From: Streptomyces showdoensis
GTDB taxonomy: Bacteria; Actinomycetota; Actinomycetes; Streptomycetales; Streptomycetaceae
Direction: 5' to 3'
Assembly: GCF_039535475.1 (NCBI RefSeq)
Contig: NZ_BAAAXG010000002.1
Span: 248,001-312,000 of the forward strand
Length of the DNA stretch: 64,000 nt
Shown: positions 54,769-62,020 of the stretch, one piece after another
Layout of the letters: each line of letters starts with the position of its first letter
Position numbering within the stretch: the first letter of the stretch is position 1
The notes under the pieces: model-generated
The model's database searches: none
The model's input: the letters and a program-made list of their open reading frames with translations, nothing else
Told to the model about the DNA's origin: nothing
Made by a program: the position numbers and the translations under genes

Positions 54769-56316
54769 ATGTTGCTGGCCCGGGTCGCGGACGTGTCGGG
54801 GAAGGTCGCGGCCACCTCGGCGCGGTCCCGGAAGATCGGCCTGCTGGCCGAACTGTTCGCGGAGGCGGCGCCCGAGGAGAGCCCGCTGGTCATCGCCTAC
54901 CTCTCCGGGCGGCTTCCGCAGGGGCGGATCGGCGTCGGCTGGAGCGTGCTCAAGCACGTCGTCCCGCCGGCCGTCGGGCCCGCCGCCGAGCCGACCCTGA
55001 CCCTCGCCGGCACCGACGGGGTCATGACCGAACTCGCCGCCGTCTCCGGCGCGGGGGCGCAGGCGCGTCGCGAACGGCTCGTACGCGGGCTGATGGAGGC
55101 CGCCACCCTCAGCGAGCAGGAGTTCCTGATCCGGCTTCTGTCCGGGGAGGTGCGCCAGGGGGCTCTCGACGCCATCGCGCTGGAAGGGGTGGCCCGGGCC
55201 GCCGAGGTGGCACCGGAGGAGCTGCGGCGGGCCGTCATGCTCGAAGGCTCGCTGCCCCGGGTGGCGAGGGCCGTGCTCGCCGAGGGCGCCGCGGTGCTCG
55301 ACACGTTCACGCTGCGGGTGGGCAGTCCCGTGCAGCCCATGCTCGCCCACACCGCGGGCAGCGTGACGGAGGCCCTCGGCGGCCTCGGGCCCTGCGTCGT
55401 GGAGGAGAAGCTGGACGGGATCCGCATCCAGGTCCACCGCCTCGGCGAGGAGGTCCGGGTGTACACCCGCTCCCTCGACGACATCACCGACCGGCTCCCC
55501 GAGGTCGTCGCCGTCGCCCTGGAGACGCGCGGCGACGGGCTCGTCCTGGACGGCGAGGTCATCGCGGTCGACCCCGCGACGGGGCGGCCGATGCCCTTCC
55601 AGGACATCGCCTCCCGGGTCGGCTCCCGGGTCGACGTGGCCACTGCACGGGCCGCGCTGCCCCTGTCGCCGGTCTTCTTCGACGTGCTCGCGGCGGACGG
55701 CCGGGTGCTCGTGGACCTCCCGGGGGAGGAGCGGCACCGGGTGCTCGCCCGGCTGCTGCCCGAGCCGTTGCGGGTGCGCCGCAGCGTCGTCGCCGACCCG
55801 GCGGAGCCCGGCGCGGCCGAGGCCGCCGAGGACTTCTTCCGGGAGGCGCTGGCCCGCGGCCACGAGGGCGTGCTGGTCAAGGCGCTCGACGCGCCCTACG
55901 TCGCGGGGCGCCGGGGACGCAGCTGGCTGAAGGTGAAGCCCGTGCACACCCTGGACCTGGTGGTGCTCGCCGCCGAGTGGGGGCACGGGCGGCGTACCGG
56001 GCTGCTGTCCAACCTGCATCTGGGGGCCCGGGCGGCCGACGGCACGTTCGTGATGTTGGGGAAGACCTTCAAGGGGCTCACGGACGAGATGCTTCGTCTG
56101 CAGACCGAGCGGCTCGGCGAACTGGCCGTGTCCGACGACGGGTTCACGGTGCGGGTGCGGCCGGAGTTCGTCGTGGAGGTCGCCTACGACGGGCTCCAGC
56201 GCTCCACCCGCTACCCGGCGGGGGTGACCCTGCGCTTCGCCCGGGTCCTGCGGCACCGCCCGGACAAGAGCGCGGCCGAGGCCGACACGGTGGAGCGGGT
56301 CCTCGCGGGCGGCTGA
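54769..56316 (+). CDS. ATP-dependent DNA ligase
   Basis: 515 residues, archaeal/LigB-like three-domain build: N-terminal DNA-binding helices (about 1-200), adenylation domain with the nucleotidyl-Lys in motif I EEKLDGIRIQVHRLG (about 212), motif III VLDGEVIAVDPA, motif IV GHEGVLVKALDAPY, motif V SWLKVKPVHTLD, and an OB domain to the end. It seals nicks with ATP and would be an accessory to the NAD-dependent LigA. ATG 54769 opens MLLARVADVSGKVAATSARS, the typical start. A gap of 149 bases follows the DUF6397-like gene. Confidence 0.95.
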   Translation: MLLARVADVSGKVAATSARSRKIGLLAELFAEAAPEESPLVIAYLSGRLPQGRIGVGWSVLKHVVPPAVGPAAEPTLTLAGTDGVMTELAAVSGAGAQARRERLVRGLMEAATLSEQEFLIRLLSGEVRQGALDAIALEGVARAAEVAPEELRRAVMLEGSLPRVARAVLAEGAAVLDTFTLRVGSPVQPMLAHTAGSVTEALGGLGPCVVEEKLDGIRIQVHRLGEEVRVYTRSLDDITDRLPEVVAVALETRGDGLVLDGEVIAVDPATGRPMPFQDIASRVGSRVDVATARAALPLSPVFFDVLAADGRVLVDLPGEERHRVLARLLPEPLRVRRSVVADPAEPGAAEAAEDFFREALARGHEGVLVKALDAPYVAGRRGRSWLKVKPVHTLDLVVLAAEWGHGRRTGLLSNLHLGARAADGTFVMLGKTFKGLTDEMLRLQTERLGELAVSDDGFTVRVRPEFVVEVAYDGLQRSTRYPAGVTLRFARVLRHRPDKSAAEADTVERVLAGG

Positions 56317-56426
56317 GAGCCGTCCACAGGGAGGGCGGAGGGCGGAGGGGGGGAGGGGGGTGCCCCTATCTTTGGTCAAGGGAAACGGGGGTGCGTCGAG
56401 TCGGTGAGCCGGGGCAGCATGGCGGG

Positions 56427-56489
56427 GTGGCTGATCTGCTGTGGGATGACGTGAAGTGCTTCTTCGACCCTTCGGCCGCAGCAGCGTGA
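56427..56489 (+). pseudogene. Beheaded gene: first 15 codons only, joined to IS110 DNA
   Basis: GTG 56427 starts VADLLWDDVKCFFDP, which matches the first residues of a Streptomyces family usually about 150 residues long and beginning MAD-LWDDVKNFFDPD. After Pro15 (about base 56470) the DNA switches to the inside of the IS110-like remnant, giving four Ala codons and a stop at 56489. The remainder of the gene is not found on the other side of the remnant. A purine-rich stretch (56330-56370) precedes it. Confidence 0.6.
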
Positions 56490-57096
56490 CCAGTCGACGC
56501 CGTCCGGCCTTGCGTATCTGGTCCGGGGAGCCGAACCGTTCCAGCAGGGTGAGGATGGCCGGGTGCTGCAACCGCGGTCCCAGCACCCGTTCCAGGGAGG
56601 GATGGATCTGGGTCAGCAGGCCGTGCAGCCGGTTCGCGACCCTGGTCGCCTCGCCGGCCAGGTCGTCGTCGAACCCGACGATCATCTCCAGCTCGGCGAT
56701 CGTCTCGTCCTCGCCGTCGATCGCCCGCAGTGTGTGCGGCATCGCGCGGGCCGCGTCCGCGATGATGAAAGCGTCTCTCGCGTCGGTCTTGGCCTCGCAC
56801 GGGTAGAGGTCGGCGATCCGTCTCATCGTCAGCCCCGGCAAGTAGGCGACCGGGCAGCCCATGTCCCGGGCGACCGCCAGCGGCAGGGCGCCGATCGAGG
56901 CCGGCTGGTCGACCACGACGAGCACCGTTCCGTGCTTGGCCTGGAGTTTTGCGAACAGCTCGCGGAGTTTGGGCTCGGTGTTGGGCAGGCGCTTGTCGAA
57001 CGCCTTCTTTCCGGCCGGGGTGACGGCGGTGGCGTGGTGTTCGCCCTTGCCGACGTCCAGGCCGAGGAAGACGTCGATGTCGCCGGTGTCGATCAC
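56466..57096 (-). mobile_element. IS110-family transposase remnant, N-terminal two thirds of the catalytic half
   Basis: ATG 57096 opens MIDTGDIDVFLGLDVGKG; the DEDD-type N-terminal domain shows FLGLDVGKGEHHATAV, VVVDQPASIGALPLAVARD and EAKTDARDAFIIADAAR, then a helical region to LVTLLRPKG (about residue 209). There the protein should continue through the C-terminal transposase_20 domain, but the sequence runs instead into the beheaded gene. The C-terminal half, with the catalytic Ser, is absent, so the element is dead. The 57097-57180 segment is probably the original left end. No terminal repeats or target duplications are expected for this family. Confidence 0.85.
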
Positions 57097-57209
57097 GCGC
57101 AGGCCCCTCCATCACGCTTTCGTCCGGCCTTGCCTCGGCACCGAGCTGCCACATCCACGTTACGGAGAGCTCTTCCAGCCTGGGTGAAGCCGGTGCTCAA
57201 GCCCCTCAT

Positions 57210-57241
57210 CACCGGGTCCGGCGATGCCTCCGGACCCGGTG
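57210..57241. terminator. Perfect 12-bp hairpin right of the IS110 remnant
   Basis: CACCGGGTCCGG (57210-57221) and CCGGACCCGGTG (57230-57241) with an eight-base loop. It could be a terminator or part of the IS110 end. The rest of the gap to 57355 contains G-runs and no gene. Confidence 0.5.
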
Positions 57242-57355
57242 ACACCACCCCCCGGATCCTGAACAACAAGGGGGGGGGAAGTCATGCCGGACCCGAAGGC
57301 CGGAGGCCCCATTGCGGAGCCACGGAAAAGGTAACGGGGGGGAGGGCCCCCGGGG

Positions 57356-58048
57356 TCAGCGGTTGTCGTCCGTGTGGCGGCGGCGGACCCAGAGCGGGAG
57401 GACGAACCAGCACAGCAGGTACCAGAGGAACAGGCCCCCGACCAGCCAGGGCACGTAGGAGGCCCGTGTCGCCACCCGGAGCACCAGCAGCAGGGCCGTG
57501 GTCAGGGTGGCGAGGAGCAGCACGAGCCCGACGGAGATCAGCCGGGAGGTCCAGATGACCGCCCGGGGCTTGAGGCGGCGCCCGGCGACCATCCGGTGGA
57601 AGGAGACCGGGCCGATCAGCGCCCCGATCGCCGCGGCGGAGAGCGAGACGGTGATCACGTAGATCGTCCGGTCGGTGTCCGGCAGTTCGGCGAAGCGGGG
57701 GGTGAAGACGACCGTGAGGAGGAAGCCGAAGAAGATCTGCACGCCTGTCTGGGCGACCCTGATCTCCTGCATCAGTTCGCCCCAGCGCCGGTCCGCCCGT
57801 TCCTCGGGCGTCTCGTGGCGCCCGCGGCGCAAGCCCGCGTCGTCGGGCCGCGCGGGTTCGTCCTGCCCCGCGGGTTCGTCCTGCCCCGCGGGTTCGTCCT
57901 GGCCCGCAGGTTCGTCGGGCCCCGAGGGTTCGTCGGGCCCCGCAGGTTCCTCGGGGCTCGCGGGTTCCTCGGGGCTCGCGGGTTCCTCGGGCCCCGCGGG
58001 TTCCTCGGGCCCCGCGGGTTCGTCAGGCCGCTCCGGTCCTCCGGCCAC
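57356..58048 (-). CDS. DUF6328-family membrane protein with an acidic repeat N-terminus
   Basis: 230 residues from GTG 58048 (GGGAGG five bases upstream). Residues about 8-70 are ten hexapeptide repeats of the type D/E-E-P-A-G-P. Then ETPEERADRRWGELMQEIRV and VAQTGVQIFFGFLLTVVFTP lead into four membrane helices, the last before a basic RRRHTDDNR tail; this core matches the DUF6328 outline. The repeat part would face the cytosol. Function unknown. Longer in-frame starts upstream are Gly/Arg-rich and unlikely. Confidence 0.8.
   Translation of the reverse strand: MAGGPERPDEPAGPEEPAGPEEPASPEEPASPEEPAGPDEPSGPDEPAGQDEPAGQDEPAGQDEPARPDDAGLRRGRHETPEERADRRWGELMQEIRVAQTGVQIFFGFLLTVVFTPRFAELPDTDRTIYVITVSLSAAAIGALIGPVSFHRMVAGRRLKPRAVIWTSRLISVGLVLLLATLTTALLLVLRVATRASYVPWLVGGLFLWYLLCWFVLPLWVRRRHTDDNR
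57850..58029 (-). repeat. 18-base in-frame tandem repeat, about ten copies
   Basis: Plus-strand unit CGCGGGTTCGTCCTGCCC and variants encode, on the minus strand, the Glu-Pro-Ala hexapeptide repeats of the DUF6328-like protein. The period is a multiple of three. Confidence 0.85.
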
Positions 58049-58198
58049 CTGTCCTCCCGTGTCCCTCTCGATGTTCCTCTCGTGTCCCTGCCTGCCCCTG
58101 GCTGTCCCTGCCTGTCCTCCGTGTCGCTCCCCTCCACCGTGCCACGAACCTCGCGGTACGCCCTGCCGGGGGGCATGCTGGAAGCGGGACATGAGGAG

Positions 58199-58576
58199 AT
58201 GAGCGACGTGTACGACTTGCACATCGACACCGATGTCACCGTGCAGCTGAGCGAATGCTGCCGGGAGGACGCCCAGGCCGTCTTCGAGGTCCTCGACCAC
58301 ACCTATCAGCTCGAGGACATGACGGCACCGGGCCCCAAGGCGGCCACCGGGCCCGCCACCACCGTCTGGATGGCCACCTTCGACACGGCGGGGGGCCGGC
58401 ACGAGAAGACCCCGCCGGTCCGGCTGACCGCCATGGTCGGCGCGACGCTCACCGGCGGTTACCACGCCGTCGACGAGGTCGAGAAGGTGCTGGCACGCAG
58501 TTTCGACATCCAGTCCCTGCAATCCGTCTCCGGCGACCAGGAGACCGAGGCGCGACTCCTTCTCGCCTCCCGCTGA
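58199..58576 (+). CDS. Small conserved protein of unknown function
   Basis: 125 residues: a beta strand DLHIDTDVTVQLSE, helix CCREDAQAVFEVLDHTY, strand VWMATFDTA, strand VRLTAMVG and a C-terminal helix YHAVDEVEKVLARSF. The Cys-Cys pair after the first strand is notable. Soluble; I do not recognise the family. GAGGAG touches ATG 58199 directly, so GTG 58208 nine bases after it may be the real start. It is divergent from the DUF6328-like gene. Confidence 0.6.
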   Translation: MSDVYDLHIDTDVTVQLSECCREDAQAVFEVLDHTYQLEDMTAPGPKAATGPATTVWMATFDTAGGRHEKTPPVRLTAMVGATLTGGYHAVDEVEKVLARSFDIQSLQSVSGDQETEARLLLASR

Positions 58577-58742
58577 ACCGTGACTCCGGGTGACGTCATG
58601 CGACCTCGTGACCCCATGAACCCGTGACCCCGTGACCCCCGAGCCCCCGGGCGGAGCGGACGGGCGCCGCCCGGGGCCGTCCTGCGCGGACGGGCCAGGA
58701 GCCGGTCCGGCGCCCGGCCGGGGCCCCCTCGCGGCGCAGCTA

Positions 58743-58755
58743 TACACCGTGTGTA
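58743..58755. promoter_or_regulatory. TACAC-CGT-GTGTA palindrome before the deacetylase gene
   Basis: Five-base arms (58743-58747 and 58751-58755) in a locally AT-richer stretch, 83 bases before the deacetylase ATG and just before TAGAGT (58754-58759), a possible -10. Candidate operator overlapping the promoter. Confidence 0.45.
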
Positions 58756-58837
58756 GAGTGCTGGATGTGCCGGAAGGCCCCGCCATGACCAGCGCGGGCC
58801 CGGCACTCGAACCATCTTCGGGGAAAGTGGGTAGCTC

Positions 58838-59623
58838 ATGTTCCGAACCAGGTCGGGCCGACGCCGGGGACCGGCGGTCGCCCTCCTCGCCGCCGCGTCC
58901 CTGGTCCTCACCGTCTCCGGCTGCTCCGCGGACACGGTCACCCCCGGTGACGCGCGCGGCGGCGCCCCGGTGGACCGCAAGGGCGCGGCCGCCGCCGGCG
59001 TGGACTGCGCCAAGGCCAAGTGCATCGCGCTCACCTTCGACGCGGGACCGGGCAAGGACACGCCGCACCTCCTGGACGTGCTCAAGGAGAAGAAGGTCCA
59101 CGCGACCTTCTTCCTGCTCGGCAAGAAGCACGTCGACCGCTATCCGCAGGTCGTCAAGCGGATCTCGGACGAGGGGCACGAGGTCGCCAACCACACCTGG
59201 ACCCACGGGATCCTCACCGACCTGGACGCCGCAGAGGTCCGCGACGAGCTCTCCCGCACCCAGGACGCGATAGCGAAGATCACCGGGCACAAGCCCACCC
59301 TCATGCGCCCGCCGCAGGGCCGCACCGACGAGACCGTCGCCGAGGTGAGCCGCGAGCTCGGTCTGGCCCAGGTCCTGTGGAGCATCACGGCCAAGGACTA
59401 CTCCACCACCGACACCGCGCTCATCCGGAAGCGGGTGCTGGACCAGGCCCACCGCGACGGGATCATCCTGCTCCACGACATCTACGACGGCACCGTCCCG
59501 GCCGTGCCCGGGATCATCGACGAGCTGAAGAGCCAGGGGTACACCTTCGTCACCGTGCCCGAGCTGCTCGCCCCCGGGAAGGCCGAGCCGGGTGTGGTGT
59601 ACCGCCCCGAGAAGGACGACTGA
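58838..59623 (+). CDS. Polysaccharide deacetylase (NodB) lipoprotein
   Basis: 261 residues. Lipoprotein signal with lipobox VSGC (about residue 29). The NodB domain begins KCIALTFDAGPGKDTPHLLD, where the usual TFDDG is TFDAG: the catalytic Asp is kept and the second, metal-binding Asp is Ala. Then ATFFLLGKKHVDRYP, ANHTWTHG with the two metal His, RPPQGRTDETV, and IILLHDIYDGT. It would remove acetyl groups from peptidoglycan or another surface glycan. TFDAG is common in a Streptomyces branch, so activity is likely retained. Confidence 0.9.
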   Translation: MFRTRSGRRRGPAVALLAAASLVLTVSGCSADTVTPGDARGGAPVDRKGAAAAGVDCAKAKCIALTFDAGPGKDTPHLLDVLKEKKVHATFFLLGKKHVDRYPQVVKRISDEGHEVANHTWTHGILTDLDAAEVRDELSRTQDAIAKITGHKPTLMRPPQGRTDETVAEVSRELGLAQVLWSITAKDYSTTDTALIRKRVLDQAHRDGIILLHDIYDGTVPAVPGIIDELKSQGYTFVTVPELLAPGKAEPGVVYRPEKDD

Positions 59624-59692
59624 TCCGGCCGGAGCCGTGGAGCGGGTGCCAAAACGGGTGAGGTGACTCACATCCGGCACAGGGGACACCCC

Positions 59693-59718
59693 GGAACAAG
59701 GGGCGAAGGTTTAGCGTT
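59693..59718 (+). promoter_or_regulatory. ECF-sigma-type promoter
   Basis: GGAAC (59693-59697), 18 bases, GTT (59716-59718). This fits the SigR-like pattern GGAAT-N18-GTT, and with AAC-N17-CGT also the SigE-like pattern. Transcription would start at about 59725, with no long ORF downstream before a terminator. Confidence 0.5.
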
Positions 59719-59724
59719 CATCTG

Positions 59725-59837
59725 TATGTGACGGTGAAGGGGCCCGGTGCCCTAGGTCCCCCCCCAAGTGGCGACCGCCCTTCCGCTACGTCACGGCAAT
59801 CGGCCCCGGTTGGAATCCCCCGTCCAACCGGGGCTTT
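59725..59837 (+). ncRNA. Putative structured small RNA
   Basis: Between the ECF-type promoter and a clear intrinsic terminator lie about 110 bases without a convincing ORF. GTGACG (59728-59733) pairs with CGTCAC (59789-59794), closing a large domain with internal G- and C-runs (GGGGCCCGG, CCCCCCC), and the terminator hairpin follows. It could be a free-standing sRNA or a terminated leader of the lipoprotein gene at 60.04 kb. No known RNA family is recognised. Confidence 0.4.
59803..59837 (+). terminator. Intrinsic terminator with U-tract
   Basis: GCCCCGGTTGGA (59803-59814) and TCCAACCGGGGC (59823-59834), eight-base loop, followed by TTTG. One of the few hairpins here followed by a short T-run. 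It lies 180 bases beyond the deacetylase stop. The remaining gap to 60041 holds no supported gene. Confidence 0.8.
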
Positions 59838-60041
59838 GTCGACTCCGGGCGCAGGCCTCGCACGCCCCGCACGCCCCCTGAGCACCCTCTTGGCGGCGCG
59901 TGCCCCGGCGTGTCCGACCCCTTCGAGTGAGTCGTACGGGCCCTCCGCATGGCCGGTACGGCGCCGGGCATTGATCGCCACGAACGGCGGCGAGCACGCC
60001 GTCCGACCGCCCCGATCAGGCCCGCCACCAGGGGGAACCCC

Positions 60042-60743
60042 ATGCGTCACGGAATCCGCAGCGCACTCGTGACGGCCGCGGCCGCCCTCGTCCTGGCCGG
60101 CTGCGCCACCGTCCGGCCCGGCCTCCCGGGGCCGCCGGCCGCCACCACGCGGCAGGAGCAGGACCGGCTCCTCCGGTCCGTCGAGCACCGCCTCGTCGCC
60201 GACTGCCTCGACGACCGCGGCCTCGCCCTCACCACGCGTGCCCGGGCCCCCGCGGAGGACCGCCGGCTCGAGGCCGCACTCTTCGGCAGCGGACCCCGCG
60301 AACTCTCCCTGACCCTCGCCGGCGGGCTCACCGTCACCGCCAACAGCGACGGCTGCGTCGCCACCGCCCGCGCGAGCCTCTACGGCGACCAGTCCCGCTG
60401 GTTCCGCGCCCAGGTCACCGTCGACAACCTGCACGCCGAGGCCCAGGCCCGGATGAAGGACGACCCCGCGCACCGGGCGGCCCTCGACCGCTGGACCCGG
60501 TGCGCCGCACCGGACGGCGAGCCGCGGGACGCCCGCCCCGACCCGATCCTCGCCGAGCGCTGCTCCCGCGAGAGCGGACTCGCCGACGTCCGGGCCCGGC
60601 TGGAGCCCGTCGAGCTGGCCGCGGTGCGCACCCTGCACCGCGACCAGGTCACCGCCTACGAGCAGCTGCGCGCCCGCGCGCTGCGGCGGGCAGCCGCGCT
60701 GTCCGCGACCACCCCCACGACGAAAGGCAACGACGCTTCATGA
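60042..60743 (+). CDS. Lipoprotein of unknown function
   Basis: 233 residues. Lipobox LAGC (about residue 20; ALVLAGCATVRPG). The mature protein is charged and helical (RQEQDRLLRSVEHRLVADCL, VTVDNLHAEAQARMKDD, LEPVELAAVRTLHRDQVT), with paired Cys residues near 45 and 110 and near 165 and 185. No family recognised. GGGGGAAC precedes the ATG. It overlaps the next gene as ATGA, implying translation together with the I36 inhibitor. Confidence 0.75.
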   Translation: MRHGIRSALVTAAAALVLAGCATVRPGLPGPPAATTRQEQDRLLRSVEHRLVADCLDDRGLALTTRARAPAEDRRLEAALFGSGPRELSLTLAGGLTVTANSDGCVATARASLYGDQSRWFRAQVTVDNLHAEAQARMKDDPAHRAALDRWTRCAAPDGEPRDARPDPILAERCSRESGLADVRARLEPVELAAVRTLHRDQVTAYEQLRARALRRAAALSATTPTTKGNDAS

Positions 60744-61111
60744 AGCGATTCCTCGGCTCCACCGCCGCCGCCGTGCTCGCCCTCGCCGGCGGACTCGCGC
60801 TGACCGCACCGGCCGCCGCGGCCGAATGCCCCTCAGGGGAGTTCTGTGTGTGGCAGGACGCGAACTTCGGCGGCCAGCGGGCCAACTGGAGCGGCGACGA
60901 CGGCTGGTGGGAGAGCTGGATCGCCGACACCGACTCCTCCTGGGCCAACCACGGCATCTCGGGCCCGGGCATCAAGGACCACGTCCGGGTCTACGAGAGC
61001 GCCTGGCAGGGCGGCTCGATGACGGTCTGTCTGGCCCCCGGTCAGGAGGTCGGGTCCAACGGCGCGGCCAACGACCGGGGCGACTCACACATCTGGGCCA
61101 CCGGCTGCTGA
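60740..61111 (+). CDS. Secreted peptidase inhibitor, family I36-like
   Basis: 123 residues. Signal peptide 1-28 (LTAPAAAAE). The mature 95-residue protein has the SMPI/beta-gamma-crystallin pattern ECPSGEFCVWQDANFGGQR and a second repeat ending VYESAWQGGSMTVCL, with four Cys placed for two disulfides. I36 members of Streptomyces inhibit metalloproteases outside the cell; the target here is not known, but two secreted zinc proteases lie elsewhere in the window. Its ATG overlaps the lipoprotein stop. Confidence 0.85.
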   Translation: MKRFLGSTAAAVLALAGGLALTAPAAAAECPSGEFCVWQDANFGGQRANWSGDDGWWESWIADTDSSWANHGISGPGIKDHVRVYESAWQGGSMTVCLAPGQEVGSNGAANDRGDSHIWATGC

Positions 61112-61127
61112 GCCCCCGCCGGACGCC

Positions 61128-61165
61128 CGCGCCCCGCCCCCTAAGCTCCGGGGAGGCGGGGCGCG
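61128..61165. terminator. Bidirectional hairpin between convergent genes
   Basis: CGCGCCCCGCC (61128-61138) and GGCGGGGCGCG (61155-61165) with an inner CCCC/GGGG extension, between genes ending at 61111 (+) and 61182 (-). Confidence 0.8.
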
Positions 61166-61181
61166 GCGTTCCGCCGGACGG

Positions 61182-61916
61182 TCAGCCGCGCGGGCCGCCC
61201 GGGTGTCGCAGGGCCGAGGAGAGCAGCAGTCCCGCGCCCCGCACCGTGCTGGTGGCCGGGTCGTTCGCCAGACGCAGCCGGACGCCGAGGCGCAGGGCGA
61301 GGCGGCTGGTCAGGTCGAGACGGAGCGCACCGCCGCCGGTCACCAGGACGCCGCGGCCCAGCGCTCCGCGGACCGCGCCCGTCGAGTCCCGCCGCCACAG
61401 GTCCACGACCATCTCCGCGGCCGCGTGCACGACCGCCCCCGGCGAACCGCCCGCCTCCGCGAGGTCGTCGAGGCCGACCTCGGCCAGGCGGGCGTCCTGG
61501 ACGGCGCCGTCGACGAGCAGGGTGACCTCGGTCAGCTCCGCCCCCAGGTCGACCACGAGCAGCGGGCCGCCGCCCGAGGGGCCCGCGTAGGCCGCGGCCG
61601 CGCGGGCGCTGTTCACCGACACGATCCGCGCCGGACCGAGCCCGGCGACCATCCGCCGGGCCTCCTCGCGTTCCGCCGGGCCGGCCAGCACCGGGTGGCA
61701 GAGCATCACGACGGCCTCGTCCATCGTTCCGCCGAACGCCGACTCGGCGACCTGGCGGAGCAGCCGCCGGTGCGGGGTGGCGTCGGTGACCCGCCCGCGC
61801 CGCACCGGCCCGCTGGGCACGTCCGCGACGACGCCCGCGCCGGGTGCCCACACCCGGGTGCGTGAGCTGCCGATGTCCAGGGCGAGCCCGCGAACCGCCT
61901 TCTGCGCCGTACCCAT
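61182..61916 (-). CDS. Short actin-fold (MreB-like) ATPase-type protein
   Basis: 244 residues, about 100 fewer than MreB. It keeps the three actin/Hsp70 nucleotide elements: phosphate 1 GLALDIGSSRTRVWAPG, phosphate 2 LLVVDLGAELTEVTLLVDG and the adenosine motif GVLVTGGGALRLDLTSRL. Missing are parts of the IB and IIB subdomains used in filament formation, so it may be a monomeric relative. GGAG is seven bases before ATG 61916. It lies alone downstream of hmp on the same strand. Cell-shape role is possible but unproven. Confidence 0.78.
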   Translation of the reverse strand: MGTAQKAVRGLALDIGSSRTRVWAPGAGVVADVPSGPVRRGRVTDATPHRRLLRQVAESAFGGTMDEAVVMLCHPVLAGPAEREEARRMVAGLGPARIVSVNSARAAAAYAGPSGGGPLLVVDLGAELTEVTLLVDGAVQDARLAEVGLDDLAEAGGSPGAVVHAAAEMVVDLWRRDSTGAVRGALGRGVLVTGGGALRLDLTSRLALRLGVRLRLANDPATSTVRGAGLLLSSALRHPGGPRG

Positions 61917-62020
61917 CCGCCCGCTCCTGCCACTGATCATGAGGTGATTTAGCGGCATCACTATGCAATATCCCGGGCGATAAAGCTATGGCCCATCGGA
62001 TTGCAGGAAGCTGCAGCCGG

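Noticed and set aside
54616..57096. An 826-codon transposase-like ORF on the minus strand
   Set aside because: Only the first about 209 codons are IS110; beyond 56470 the frame is antisense to the DNA ligase gene.
59725..59837. ydaO/c-di-AMP or other known riboswitch
   Set aside because: I could not find the conserved strings of that or any other family; kept only as an unassigned structured RNA candidate.
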